From positions 4,278,001 to 4,342,000 of the forward strand of contig NW_020825288.1 in NCBI RefSeq assembly GCF_003286085.1: a stretch of DNA of 64,000 nt, in the 5' to 3' direction. A model generated the notes under the pieces. That model worked only from the letters and a program-made list of their open reading frames with translations, ran no database searches and was not told the origin of the DNA. The stretch is from Drosophila persimilis (Eukaryota > Arthropoda > Insecta > Diptera > Drosophilidae). Positions 13,843 to 27,957 of this stretch are shown in pieces. The position numbers and the translations under genes were made by a program. Numbering within the stretch: position 1 is the stretch's first letter; each line of letters opens with the position of its first letter.

Positions 13843-16566
13843 TATAATCTAATACTAATACAAATACAAAACAAATGGACCAAGGCAATACGAATGCAAT
13901 GTGTCACCTTTATGGCGACAGGAAAATGAAATCACGTTGTCCCTCACGTGACAAATGCTTTGGCTATGATAGATGTGACCGTGGAGCTGCTTCCCTTTCC
14001 TTTCCATTCCTTTCCATATATATCGTGTACATATATATATATATATAAAGCTTTCTCTGATTCTCTGTGTTTGTCAGTGGCTCCCAGTGGCTCGGAGCAC
14101 GTTCCAGATGGCCCCGGTGACGACAACACGTAGCGAAATGCGCATTAAATTGTGAAAAATGGAATTTCGGGGCAAATCAAAAGCGTATTACTACCGGGGC
14201 CCGGCCCAGCTCCTCCCCAAATAAGTGAGACGCAATGGCGCAAACTTTGCCCCAGCGCTGGCCGAGAACGGCATACACAAAAAACAAATCAATGTCAATG
14301 TTCTAATGTCTGGCAGGGACAGCAGCAGCACCAGACCCCACCCCCTACTGCTCTGCCGTGTGGGATGACAACATATGAGAGGCGTCGCCACGTGATTGAG
14401 ACGGGCCATGTCCTTGTTCTCGTTCTCGTCCTCGTCTCAGGGCACATGTCGCCCATGAATATCGCAAAGCATATTTATTGACTTGTCGACGGTTTCGTCG
14501 CCTTTAACGTTGCCTTGGCTGCCGATCCACACCTGGTTGCTGGTCTTTGACCCGTCTCATAAGCTGTCAGAGCAACTTTTGGCCTCATCATCAGCGGAGC
14601 AGCGGAAGCTTCGAGCTACCAGCTTCCAGCAACATCTCCAGTCAGCTCCTTCACCTTCAACTCCGAGTGGGTGAGAGTGGAGGGCATCGACACGGCATTT
14701 GAGTGCTTGCTCGTGCATTAGTCAAATGTTATGTGCCTCTGCTTCAGCCTTTGCCTCAGCCTCTGTCTCTGTCTGTGTTCCTGCCACACAGTCCTTGCCT
14801 CTGGGGCTGGGGCAACGCTTATGCCTACAAAATTTTCACACTCAATTGCCTTGGCAACCTTTTCGCAGGATCACGCGCCGTGCCAACACGGCCACCCTCA
14901 ATCCGCCAGCTACTTAGCGAGTGTGTTGCATGCAACACTACGCGACATCAGCCCCACACACACGCACACACATACAGACACCCCGCTCACCCACTCATGC
15001 TACAGAGCCTGCGTGGGTCGGAGGGCTTTTAAGGCAAGGACATCGAGTTTAGTTTCCTTTTTGTGCCGGCGGCGAGCATTTCGTGGGTCCTTTGTGCAGG
15101 ATCTCGTGTATAAATTGTATTTTTTGATTGTTGTTGCCGCTTTTGGTGACATTTTTATTCACTCGATTTGTGTATTGGGGTCGGGGTGGGGTTGGGGTGG
15201 CCCTGCATATCAGATTAGCGCATATATCATACGTAATGGCTTCCAAATGACGGCAATGATTTCAATTTGGCGATAAACCAGCTGAGGGGTGCCTTTAAGG
15301 CTTTAAGATCCTGTGTATATGTGCGTTTGCCTTTCGGCCAGATGGAGTAATCAAATGTATTGCCAAATTCCTGTCTGCTACCGGGTTGCATTATTAAAAG
15401 TATCACCTTTGCTGTGCTGTGCCTGTCTCCCCTGTGCCCCCAGGCGCACCCTACCACAGTGCGTATGAGTAATGCCAGAGCCGGTGCTGGAGCCGTGGCA
15501 CATTTCTTGCAAGTCAGCCTAGAATGATGGAACGAATGGATCAGGAAAAAAACAAAAAATACGCACTTCTCCCACTCTCCCCCTCTCTTACTCTCTGATT
15601 GCTCTCGTTTTTGTGCTTTCTGGTAGCTTCGTGATTGACGATAATTGACTGTCGCCGGCATAGGACATCAATCATGATGTCAAAATGGACAGCAGGCAGC
15701 ATGTAAATTGCATACGATAAAAATGAAATTGAATTCGGTAAACAGAATGATAAAAATCTCTCTGCCTCGCTCTCTCGCTCGTTGATAATTTATGCAGGGG
15801 ACAGAGAAGGACATCGGAGGAGCGCTGCTTGGGGCTACAAATCCGACATCGGATGGGGCGATGGCCCCGGAAGCGAAACCAGTGGGTTGTCGCCCAGAAA
15901 ATGCTGCAAATTCATGCTATTTGTTGCCGTTTAATGCCCAACGAAATGAATTTGAATATATCATGAGATTCAGACAAGGACACTGCGACACTGCCTTTGC
16001 CTCTGCTCCAACATCTCGTGCATATTAAATATTTCTGCGTGTCAAATGAAATTTTTGTAATTTCCGAGGTGGCGTCAAATGAAATTCACACAATTTGCGC
16101 AGCTCGAGAGATCGTCGTTCCAGGCGCAAGTTTTATTCTTAATACTGTGGAGGCAGCACCAGCCCTGCGACATGTTGCACGTGCAACGGTGAAAGTTATG
16201 TAAGCACAGAATTTAAGCGAAACTTCAAGCCCCCACGAAACAAACTTGCAATACCAGGGAAATTCTTGATGTTGAAGGAACTCTTTTGTTCCCGGTAGAA
16301 CCCACTCTAGAGGTCTTGGCCATCAAGGGCTCGTCAAACAAAAAAAAGGCAAATAAATTGTCTAAAAAATCGCTGAGCAAAGTGAAAAAACCCCTGGGAA
16401 TTTACCGGACATGCAGCCAACAATTTGGGAACCGGCAAATTCTGCATAGCTTGAAAAATGCGTGTATGCAAATTTTCTCCCTTGCAGAAGGGGGAAAAAG
16501 GGAGAAAAAAAATGTATTACACTTTCTAGTCGGAAATGTGTATAGGTAGGTGTACACGCATGTGTA

Positions 16567-16591
16567 TGTGTGTGTGTGTGTGTGGGGGGGG
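16567..16591. repeat. (TG)n run ending in G8
   Basis: A TG run of about nine units runs straight into eight G residues, inside the first klg intron. Confidence 0.9.
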
Positions 16592-17997
16592 AAAAGGCAA
16601 GAAAATGTAGGTAAGAGTGGAGTGCACGTACTCGGCTATTGAGTCGGGTCGTGGCCTAATTTTCAGGTCGCAGTGCAGTGCCCAAAAATGTGGAAATATA
16701 CAAAGAAGAGAGAGGGAGAGAGAAGAAGAGATTGCCGGAGAGAGTTAGAAAGAGAGAGAACACAAAAGCGAGGTATAATCAAAGCTAGAAAGAGAGAAGG
16801 AGTGTGAGAGAGAGAACAAAGGGGGGAAACCGAGGCGAGACAAGCACCGACGCTGTATGCGAACTTAATTAGGAGGTTTTTCCGGGCTTTTTCCAGGCTT
16901 TTCAGCTGCGCGGTTGTTGTGGGTCTGGTGAATACGATTTGCCAGATATACGATATATATGTGTACGTGTATACGCCGTATATAATGCGATTCACCGTCC
17001 GTCCGTCCGTCTGTCTGTCTGTCTCTTTGGCCCTTGGTGTTGTTGTTTTTACATTTGCCGCATTGTTTCGTTTCGTTTTGCAACAGAATGAAGTGGCATG
17101 CACGCCTGCACACACACTGCTCTATGTGTGTGGCAAATAGAATGCATAAAGTGTGAAAAAAAACCCAGGAACAGGAGCAGCGGCAGAAGTGCCACAATGG
17201 CGACAAACGGGCCAAACGCACAAAGGGAAACAAATCGGATTAGGGAGGGGAATGGTGAATGGTGAATGGTGAATCGTGCAACACCAGTGGCTGGCATTTC
17301 CTCTCCATATGTCCCTCAGATCAATGGCTGTTGACTGATTGCATAAATATGTATATGGACATTTTCAGGGAACTGCAAACTTATGCCATCAGAGCTCCTA
17401 TGCAGGGACCTACCTCAATCATGTCTACATGCGGGATGTCTCTGCCTCTGTCATCCATTAAAAGTGTGGGGTAAAAGGTATGGAGGGTGTGTGTGGCAAG
17501 GACATGTTGAATTTTTTATGGACAGCCAAACCATTTAAATACTCCAACAAAGGCCAAAGCCAGAGCTCTAGAACCGCCAGGGCCCGTCGCATCCCGCAGA
17601 CAAAGCAAAAATGTATGAAAAATGCGCCAGGGCCAAGAACGCAGCGGTTCAGAGGGCGGTGGAGGGAGAGTGGGGGATGTGGTGGGGAATGGATGTAAGT
17701 GGCCACATAACTTAGTCGCCTGGTGACATTAAGCTGAAATTAACCTTGTAATGTCACACGGACAAAGCCTTGGCAAGTGCATGGCATAAAGTATGCATCC
17801 TCCCCTCTGTGGAGGGGATAATGGCTGGCATGAAGGGACCAAGGATGGACAGGCCAGCCTCTTCAGCCCTTCACCCCTTCAAAATTAATTACACAGCAAT
17901 GTCGTAATAGTTAGCAAACTAGACTTAACCGAGCGAGCCCGAGAGCAGCTGAACTGGAGAGAGACCCAGAGCACCAGGAGAAGACGAATTAAGAGAG

Positions 17998-18142
17998 CGA
18001 ACATCCTTGAGGGCCGAATGTTCGGATACTCTTGTGGATCTATAGATCTGAGATTGGAAGCTATAAATGCATGGATGCTCTTCTATGCATGCCAAATGTA
18101 TTCCATTCAAACATCATAATACCCTCTCAAAGGGTATACAAA
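17998..18142. repeat. possible degraded interspersed repeat
   Basis: The right part contains ATACCCTCTCAAAGGGTATAC (bases 18119-18139), the inverted ATACCC/GGGTAT module that recurs in worn fly transposon copies. The left boundary is uncertain and no coding remnant is visible. Confidence 0.35.
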
Positions 18143-18397
18143 TGGTGGAGGAAGCATAGGATTGGTACGAATTCAGGATAGAAATTCAGGGATTAAGGGT
18201 GTGTGGGGGAATATCTGATGCCAAGTGAGATAAGCAAACAAACGGCATTGGTGCTAAATTTTAAGTGTTACAAGGACAACAACAATGGCCTACATACACC
18301 AGCCATCTATACGCCGGCGGAGAGCCGAGAGCGGAGAGCAGACGGCAGAGGCTCAATCCCTGCGGCTGTTTTCCCACTATACGCATTCGCACTCGCA

Positions 18398-18417
18398 TGT
18401 GTGTGTGTGTGTGTGTG
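18398..18417. repeat. (TG)n microsatellite
   Basis: This is a TG run of about ten units. A CA-rich tract lies 230 bases further on (near 18650-18670). Confidence 0.92.
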
Positions 18418-20111
18418 CGTGTTGAATGTGCGTATCTGTGTGTACGTATATAATTGTTTGCTGTTAAGTTTACGGCAACCACAGGCGGTGGCAACAATCA
18501 GCGACGTACTTCCACTAGTATTTGCCACAGTTGCCGCAGGCAGCGGCGATGATGCTGCCTGCCTGCCTCTTCAGTCGAATGCCGCTGATGAGCTGGCTTG
18601 CGCCATCGACATCGACCTGTCGTCTGTCTTTGACATTAATACCCCTCCACACACACACACGCACACGCACGAACACACGCAGAGTGCACAGTGGTTGCTA
18701 AGTCACACAGACACAGAAGCGAGTCTCATTATGGGTGCCCCCGAAGTAGTTACTCGGAATGGGGCTTTGTGCTGCGGCCTGATAATTTTATTCATTCGAT
18801 TCCCGGCCAGACGTCGCACGAGGACGAATCTCAAACTACTTCGTCTTTAATTACGCCAAGAGCCACCACGGCTGCCATAATTAAGTAAGCGGCTTATGAT
18901 GCACAATTAAACGGTTGCCTTGACAGAAGTTTCACTGGCATTGACATATCTTGGATTCCCATTCCCCAATCCGAAATTCCAATCAAAGTTGAGAGGCAGA
19001 ACACGCATACGCCGCGTGAGCCGCACACAGAACCTCCGTACATTCAGCATGGAGGCATTTGACATTAGCATAAAGGCAATCGCACGTTACGCGCCATAAA
19101 CAACTTACAACAGGGAGCCACATAGAGCCACAGAGAGAGAAAGATCCCGTGTATATATAATTTAGGCGGGTCGCACCTTTCGTTGCTCGGTCGTAACACA
19201 GCCATCAACCCGCAGGCACCGAAGCACGTTTGATCTAACCCGAAAAAAGGGTCAACATCTCTCTCTCCTGGCACTGATTTTCACGCACCCATTGAAAATT
19301 TTCAGCTTACGACATGCCTATGCACGCACAGAGCCAGGATTCAGGATTCAGGACTCAGGACACGGGATAGGACCTAACGCTGATAAAAATGTCAACACAC
19401 AATTGATTCTCTCGCACTTTTGCATCGGGATCGGTCTCGGCAATGGGCTATGGGCTATGGGCATCACGTCTGTTGTTTGATTTTATTGGGCCACATTTTT
19501 TCTTGCTACCAGCGGCAGTGGCAGTGGCAGCCGCCGCCTCAGTTTTTATTTTCCAGCTTTCCTTTGCAGTTTTCCCTTTTAGTTGCCCCCCACACGCTTT
19601 CCCCCAACAGGGACATTGTTTAGACGACCCCGGCAATTGTTTACAGTCCTTGGGTTCCATGAACGGATATGGGTATGGGTCTGAAAACACGGCTCTGTGT
19701 ATGGGTCTGAGTCTCTTGGCCGTACCCTTGTTGGGGACTTCTGCTGGCTACATGCTTTGCATGAAATCACGTCGTCATCAAGCTGACATTATGTCCCTGG
19801 GATTAAAGTATCGGAATGGCACTTTGAATTTATCGCTCAAGTTGCAAAGTGTGATTTTTATTGATATTGATACTCTCTCGACTCTGTCGACTCTCCACTC
19901 GCCATTCGGCCATTTTCCGCCTTGCCCCAGCTTGACTTGGCAGTTTTCATTCTCCGTTCTCCATTTTCCATTCAACAGTGTTGCGTGCAAGATGGTTTAA
20001 GGTATCAAATGCCAAAACTTAGTTGCCTCCAAAGAGTATACGAGTTTATATGCAAATGCCATAATGAGCGCTGGGCAAGGGCCTGCAAAGTTTTACTATC
20101 TTACGGGCTCA

Positions 20112-20138
20112 AGGCTTATGCATTATTTGCATAAGCCT
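20112..20138. other. perfect 11-bp inverted repeat with octamer-like core
   Basis: AGGCTTATGCA (20112-20122) and TGCATAAGCCT (20128-20138) are perfect reverse complements around a 5-base TTATT spacer. The right arm also completes ATTTGCAT, the POU-factor octamer. It may be a short DNA/RNA hairpin or a dyad binding site; the sequence does not decide between them. Confidence 0.6.
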
Positions 20139-22887
20139 CGAAATAAATATATGAAATATTTTGCATTTAATTATCTGCCAGCCTTATCCCTGAAGACAGT
20201 TCCAACCCAAACTCCAGGACTCTGACGGAGCTCTGAAATAATCAACAAGCGGTGGTTCCCAGAGCAACGGAAATAAAAACTAAATTGAATTTCACAGTAG
20301 ATAAAAGTTTAGTTTTGCAGGAGAGCGGGACAGCAGGTGGAGTGCCCCAGGTGTGGGTGTGGGTGTGTGTGTGTGGGTGGGTGCCTCAAGGATGATTACT
20401 GCAACTGCATGCCACGTGCATTATTTAACCCGACTGGGCGTCCAGACCGACTGCGACTGCTCGTCCTACTGCCTTTCGCTTAATTGCAAGAGAAGACGTG
20501 CGTAAGTCTGTGTACATTTTTGCGTCAATTAAGTCTCAACTCTCAGATACTTGGCAATTTACGTGTGTGCCCCTGTTGCAAGTAGCTGTAGCCCATTGTT
20601 GCTGCTTGCTGCTGCTGCTGCTGCCCCTGCTGATGCTGCCACTGTTACCGGCTGTCGCAAGTTTTAAAGCAGATTCTCATTACGCGATTGAAAAACTTTT
20701 AATGTTGTTCTTTTGTAAGTTGGCCCTGCTTCCTCGGCTGCTCATTGTTTCTCGCCTTCCAGTTCGTGGAAGCTCCGGCAGAGTTTATAGCTGATGTTGG
20801 ATGCTGGATGTTGGATCCTGGATACTGTTTCTGTTGCTGCCTCTCTGATTTATGTGATAATTTCTACTGAAAGAAGACTGCGGCCTCCTCTCATACTCTC
20901 ACATTCTCACACTCTCATATGCGTTTGCCTCGCATCGGATGTGCTCAGGATATGAGCAAGTTTTAGTGCCATAGTTAGTTGTTTATTTTGTGAGCTGCAA
21001 CTTATTTTTTATGTGCCATGGCAGGAAGTAATCATCTTGATGGCTCTTGAAATTTATAGCGTACACTCCCGCTCACACACACTCTCCCCCCACCGCCCAT
21101 TCTCGCACTCTCGCACTCTCACACTGTCGCTGTGTGAGTGTGTGTTTCGCGAGTATCTGTATCTGTCATTTCAGCTGTAGCTGCGTAATGAACTACACGA
21201 TTTTGGCATTAAAGCGGATGCCGCCTAAGCAGAAAGCCAAACACAACAATTGCAAAAACAGAATAAGAATCCGAATCCGACTCAGAGCCGCAGGGGCACA
21301 ACAGATCTGAGAGCCTGAGAGTTGGCTTAAAACTCCAGGCCATGTCTGAGCATGTGTTCGGGTTTCGAGGTTGGAGGTTCGAGGTTCGAGGAGGTGTGTG
21401 TGTTTGTGTAGGCGTATGTGGTCGTAGGCGTGTGGGAGTGTGTGCAACCGACAGCTTAACACGGCCTTAATGCCGTTAAACTCAACTGTCGCTAACGTTT
21501 TTAACCTGAGGTTAAATTTTCAATTTGCTTTTACGCTTTTTGTCGGCTCAGACATACTCGTACTACAAAACGCCACACAAACCTCAAAGCCCAGGAACCC
21601 AGAACAACCCAGAACCCAGTCCAGGACAAAACCCAGGCAATCCCAGAGCCAGACAACGCCAATGGCTTTCTGCCTTTCGCATGTGAGTTCGTTTGTGGCC
21701 GCCCATCTTTGGCCCTGGCCCGTGTCTATGTCTATGGCAATGGCAATCGCCTACAGGTCTCTCTGTCTCTCTGCACCGCAGCAAATTACTCTCAAGCCGC
21801 CTCTTTGTATTGTTTTTCATCTTTTTTTGTTTGTACTTCGCAGAAAGACAGAGAATATACTTATGCACGCAGGCACGTCGTAGCCCTGCCAGAGGACTGT
21901 AGCCTTCTCTTAAATTTGGCTAAGAAAATTGAAATTAAATTAATTGTATTGAATTTTATTAGATTTAAAACCCAAACAGAGTATGCACTCGTACAGCAGC
22001 AGGGCCGTGGGTCTGAACGATCATCAAGGACACACTTGAAGTATTTTTGGGGCTATACAAATTGTAGCAAATAAAGTCAAAAATTTTCCTATGCTTGCTA
22101 TGCCCCAGTACCACTACCACCACTGCCCCTGCCACAATACATTTTCTGGGAGCCTGAGAGTTGGAGTGCTCTTATAATTCAATTTCTTGTAGCTTTTGTT
22201 GGGTTTTCCGTTTTCCCCTGACAATATTCTGTTTGGAGCAGCATATTTCATGCATTAATTTTTGTTTTCCGCTCAACTTTTGGCAATTAATTTAATCGCA
22301 CTGAGCACCGAGCACCGAACACCGAACACCGAGAACTGAGCACTGAGCACTGAGCACAGAGTGGAGAAGGACACTGCCGAGAAACAATTACGGCCGAGGC
22401 AATAAAATGAAATGAAATTCAATTAAAATTAGATTGTCAAATGCAGCAAAGAGAAGAGGTCTCCTCAGTTGCTCTTAAAGTCCGTCGCCAAGGCCTCAAT
22501 ATTTTAAATGAAAATGTAACAAGAGAAGCGGAAATTTTCCACATGGAGGAGAAGCTCTAGAATAACGTTTACGTGGCATACTTTTGGGCGCAAATGCTTC
22601 CGCTTCCGGCAGGAGAATGGAATGTGCGCGCCATGCGTGTGCGGAAAAACCTTGACACAGAAAAGGGCGCACACATGCAAATGTGTATGAGGAATTCTCT
22701 CATAATTCATCTAATTACAGTTTCAGGGAGAAATAAAATATAAATATCCGCAGACAGCAGCAGCATGCCTCAGGCTGTGGCTCCTGGGATGGGGATGGTA
22801 GGAGGCTGTCGAGACTCGCCAAATTTCAGCAAATGACACGAAGTCACGTGTTAGACTTGGCGACTTTGCCGCTTGTTAACTTGTTAG

Positions 22888-22912
22888 CCCCACCCCCGCC
22901 CCCGCCCCCGCC
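22888..22912 (-). other. G-quadruplex-capable tract on the klg sense strand
   Basis: The plus strand carries C4-A-C5-G-C5-G-C5-G-CC. On the minus strand, which is the klg coding direction, this gives four consecutive runs of four to five G with single-base loops, the classical quadruplex pattern. Confidence 0.7.
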
Positions 22913-24531
22913 GGCTAATGGCTAAAACGAATTCCCTGTTTGTGACTCGCGCGACATTCAAGTCTCGGCCAAGATTTAATGAAAGCCATGTAGGAGCCAT
23001 GTACGAGAAGAGAGAGAGTACGGTTAGAGAGTAGAGCGGATATGTGCAATGGACGGCCAATACAAAAGTCACTAAATCTCTAATAGGAAAACCAATTACG
23101 GCCATTACCACATATGGCAATTACAAAGGACCTTTTCCTGTCTGCACGCGCTCGAACAGCAAAGTCTCATTAGTTGGCCGCAAAAGTGGGACTGATGGCA
23201 GGGGGGAGGAGCTTTAGCGGCGCCACTTACCGCAGATGTCGAAGGATGTCGGAGGATGTGGCATGGAATGGCATGGCACGGGACGGGGTGTAGAGAAATG
23301 CGCTCTTGATGGCCACGGATGGCGTTGGCAATGTTAATGACTCTAAAGATGATGGCGAAAGATGACGAGCGCTGTTCCACAGTTGCTGCCCCAGCTGCCA
23401 ACCCGGGCAAACTGTTGCTAATGCAATAAACCGAACATTTCACGTGCCACATACATTATTCCCAGTTCAATCAATTTGCCGGCATTGGCTGTTTGAAAAA
23501 CAGAATCGAATTTTCCTTTCCAGCAGCGAAAATGCAACACAAATATTAAAAATATATATATTTGATATATTTTTATTAACCTCTCGCTCCATGGGTTCGG
23601 GCTCTTTACGGACACAATTTTGCACATTTTGCAACAATTTATAAAACAAAATATGGTAAAAATGAAATGGAATTTATAGAACAAAAATGTATATGCATAA
23701 ATTACAATAACATCTGTCCTGTCCTGTCCTGTCCTGCCCTGCCACTCTTCGCACTCTCTCTCTCTATCTCTCTCTCTCTTTCGCACTTTTCCATTCTCTT
23801 TGTTAGTGTTTTTCCTTTTGCACAGGAATTTTCATTTGGCGAATTGTTTGCTTTCGTGTCGTAAATTTGCAGTAGTAAAAATTTGTAGTTCTGCCCGGGA
23901 ACCCGGAATCCAAGAGGGGATCCCGTATTCAGTATTCCAGTATCCTGTATCCTGTATCCCAGTAGCCAGGACATCGAACATGCGGCGCCATATGTGCGTG
24001 TTTGCAGGAGCAGCATGAAAAATCAACACACTCCCCTAGTCGTATACAAATTTCATGATATGCCATAGTTTATGCCCAGGCAGATGATCTATGAATTGGA
24101 TTTTCTTTCGCCTGTTATTTTTTCTCCTATTTCGGCATGCAAAAACCCATTAACTAGGGGGGTGGAGGGGGGCACCACTCCACTCCAGCCCGCTCTGGTC
24201 CACCCGACATTATCTCATTAGCATATTGCGTGGCGGGGGCCTATTCCATGCAAATATCGATAAGGTTCGTTAAAAAGATTGAAATGTGCGATTTAAGGCG
24301 ATTTACCCAATGGTGGCGAAAAGGCGAAAGGCAATTGAACGAGGACCAACAACAGGGCCTGACCTGGCATTTCTCTAGGAGTGGGCTTTAGGGTTCTGTT
24401 CCCTGTTTTGACACTTGTCACCATTAAGTTAACAGCGGCAACATGGCAGGAAGGGTGGCAGCAACATCAGGCAGGGTTGCCTGGCTGAGCTGCCAGATGG
24501 AAATGGGATTGGGTGCTAGGTACAGGGATTG

Positions 24532-24725
24532 ATACACCGAGAAAAAATGGGTATTTCTTGATGATTTGTGGAGGGCTTTTTCTGTCCAAGTTATAGCTAA
24601 TGTTTTGTCGAGGGAGTCGAGAGATGAGTATATCGTCTTGTCTATTGAAGCTGATCCAGAATATATAAACCTAATGGCATCAGAGATGATTTCATCTACT
24701 CTGATATACATATTCAAATCCAATA
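24532..24725. repeat. degraded interspersed transposon relic
   Basis: The block opens with ATACACCGAGAAAAAA and contains GAAGCTGATCCAGAATATAT (24647-24666). I recognise the latter as a diverged form of the GAAGCTGATCAAGAATATAT module seen at the ends of many fly transposon relics. A GAGATG-TCATCT stretch follows, also typical. No open frame survives. Confidence 0.6.
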
Positions 24726-26334
24726 ATGATTGATTGTACTTTGAAAACTTTATTTTCCATTAATGTAATTTCTTTGGATGTATATTTCATGGAAATGGTT
24801 TTAATTTTTTTAGAGTGTAGTAGAAGTGGGACAGGGTTCGGGACTGGGGACTGGGGCCTGGGGACTGTTTCTGTGTTCTGGGGGCTGGCTTTAAATTCCG
24901 CCAAGCCGTTTGACATGCCAGGCAACTTGTCGTTTCGTCGTTCGTCGTTCGTTGTTCGTTGCATGGCATTTTATGCTTTTTAAGTCAGTTTAAGATTTTT
25001 GTAGCCCCTTTGCTCGCTGACTGTCAATGAGGGGGCTAGGGGGAGGCAGCGGCAGTGTGGCAGCGGCAAAGGCTGGGAGCCTTGAGGCACATATCCCCCG
25101 CCTGCCTCCCCGCGTTTGCTGCTTACGCTTTTCCATTTCTGTTAGTCATTTGGCGTTTACTCGGCGCGGATTACGTTTTTATCCTTGTTGCCTGAAACAC
25201 TTTCGCAGCCAATTTTATTATACGTTTCGCTGGCTTTCTCCCCGGGTTCTCTTCTCTTCTGTACTGTTCTGTGCTGCCTTTGTGTGGCATGTACAGCTGG
25301 TGCTGCTGCCTCTGACGCTCTGCCGTTGCCAGCTTCGTGCATTTTTATGCCGCATATAAATAAATCTGTTAGTTGTGCATGTTTACGACTTTTAAAACCG
25401 ACTCTGGGGAGAGCCCGAGCCAGGCCCTCTGCCAGGCGCTGTCAACTTGTTCATAAGCGTCACTTTCATGCACACTTCACTGTGTAAACAGCGTAAAATT
25501 TTGTTGCGAGCGCTTTGCAAAATGTATAAAAAAGGAGATGCAGTGAGCCCTCGATTTATGCTAATCTCAATGGAAAATGGAAAATTGATGCGAAGCGTGT
25601 TGCGACTTATTGGTAGTTCGCCATCGGGGTCAAAGATGGGGGCCGAAAGACCAATTGGCAGGACATTCAGTGCTAAGCACCCACGGCAGAGCGAAGAGGA
25701 GTAGCTATGGCCATGACTGATGGGTTTGTAGGGTCAGACAAGTGTCCGAAGTCCAGAGTCCGCAGTCCGGAGTCCGGAGACCAGACTCCGGGTGTGGATT
25801 TAATGGCCATTGCACTTGAGCCTCAGTGCGTAATTTTATGAGCCCCGTTTTCCCGGGTTTTATTGGCCCAGCGCCCCCGACAATAAACTGTTTATGTTTA
25901 TTATTTGCTGATGACCTACGTGCAACAGAGCGGAACCCAAGTCAAGTTCGGGGCTCCTGGCTAGTGCCCCGACACCAAATGAATCACTTACGGCCAGTCG
26001 GACCCACACACCCAGACACACAAAAAACAAACTCTTGCCCAAAGTCCTTGTGTTCCTGTCGAAAAGCATCTGAAAATGTTTTCGTGTAGTAAAAGGAGGC
26101 CGTGGGCAGACTGCGTAAATTACAAATTAGCAATCACACTAAAACCGGTGCAATAAATTCTCACAGGAAAAGCTTGAAGGAAAAACCCCAGCCTCTGCCG
26201 GGGGGAAAACTTTTCATATTCAAAGCGTCAACTCATTAAACGGCTCTCAGGCTCCTGAAACTACACTCCGCACCGTTCAACTCGAATCAAATGAAGCACG
26301 AAACACAAATCAAAGTTTCGCCCCTCGAAATGCT

Positions 26335-26336
<2 letters not shown>

Positions 26337-26367
<31 letters not shown>
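26337..26367. repeat. (CA)n microsatellite
   Basis: This is a pure CA run of about 15 units ending in CACGTG. Confidence 0.93.
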
Positions 26368-26371
<4 letters not shown>

Positions 26372-26918
26372 AGATACACAGAGATTCAGAGGCAAAGATC
26401 CCCAGATACAGATACATTTACACTCATGTAGGAGAGGCGAGAGCCAAGTGCAAATCGGATGCGGGTGCCGATGCGTGTGTGTGTGTGCGTTGAGCAATTT
26501 GAGAGCGGAAATCAAAAATTGACCTTAAACCCTCAACGAGAGAACGAAAACGAGCCTGAAGACGGGGGATATGAGAGTGCCTGCCGCCACAACGAGACCC
26601 GTAACCAGAAGCAGAAACGGTACAGTGGCAGTGGCAGTGGCAGGGGCACGGGGCAGAAGCCGTAGTCGAATCAAACGCGTCTGGGCCATTAAATCGACAC
26701 CTTCCATCCGATGGGGCGGCGGGGCACAAGCGAAATGAAGTATAAAAGTAGCAAAATAATAAAAATTTATTGAGAAATAAAAAACAATTTAATTTATTAG
26801 TATTTAGTGTAAAAGGAAATAATCGAAGTTATAAATTTTTTATGCCAGGCCAAGCGATTCTGCCTCTGCTGCTGCTTTATATGCCAGAGTGCTTAGAGTG
26901 TGGGTTGATCCAGCACAC

Positions 26919-26922
<4 letters not shown>

Positions 26923-26958
<36 letters not shown>
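26923..26958. repeat. (CT)18 microsatellite
   Basis: This is a pure CT run of 36 bases. On the klg sense strand it reads (AG)n, the type of sequence bound by GAGA factor, though binding is not shown. Confidence 0.94.
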
Positions 26959-26961
<3 letters not shown>

Positions 26962-27957
26962 CCCCCAGCACTCTGGCAGTTCCTGCCCCATTGAATGCGC
27001 TCCCGACCCGCACCCTCCTGTGTGTATGGCAACGAGCGGCGGCGACATGATGTAGGGCAGTTAAAAGGCAAAGAGAAAACAAATGAATTGGAATAGGTTC
27101 GGGAGTCAGTGCCAAAAATAAAGCGGAAATGCTCCCCGGATATATATATATATGTGCGGGTGGGTATGTACGATTGTATCCATGTGCGTCTGTGTGGGTG
27201 TATCTATGTGTACACGTGTGTGAAGTGGGCACACGTACACGTCCATTTGTGTGAGTTAGTGTTTTGGAAATGCTCGTCTCGGATGTTGAATTCCAACTCT
27301 TATCAAGTGTGTAGATCTTACTTATGACTTAAGCGTTCCACCCGGACCCCAGACCATGAGGCGGTGAGTGGGTGGGGCAAATCGTTTGGTTTTTGGGGGG
27401 GTGGTAAAACCTCTTTTAGGAGGAGCCGAACAGGCCGCAGAACAGAGAGGAAAGTCCAAATTTGTTGGCTGTCGTTTTGGTGGCCGGGTAATTTAATTTA
27501 TCGCTTTCTCTGTTAAATGATGCTCAAGAGTATAATTCGGCAAGGAGCGTAGCAGGCGGCTAATGCTAGGACAAATTGCCAAGACAGCCAGCGATACTAC
27601 TGCTGTATCGATGGCTTCGACGCGTGGAAGAGCGGGTTTCCTCTTTGCACGAAAAACATCATGGCATCCGTGGCAGCATTAGCTCCAGCATAAGCTTCAG
27701 CATCCACATCCACATCCGCACTTAGCGGTTGCCATTGCCAGCAAGTGGTTCGCTTCTCTGGTGTTTCTCTCTTCTCTGATGTTTCGCTGCACTTCGAGCG
27801 CGTCAAGTGTGGCGCTTGCAACACACAAACAAAACAAACACGCGGTGGTATGCTAATGTTGTGCCACCAAAAACTCCACGGGCAGCAAGCGGAGCGGGGA
27901 GCGGGGAGCATTTTAATTTTAGCCCAGTTTCTAGCCACAAACACAAAAACACGGCAA

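Noticed and set aside
18203-18850. 215-codon open frame on the plus strand inside klg intron 1
   Set aside because: It starts at GTG, spans TG and CA microsatellites, and has no domain or splice support.
21355-21395. GGTTCGAGG repeats resembling a tRNA T-loop
   Set aside because: There is no matching acceptor stem, anticodon arm or B-box spacing. It is a short local tandem.
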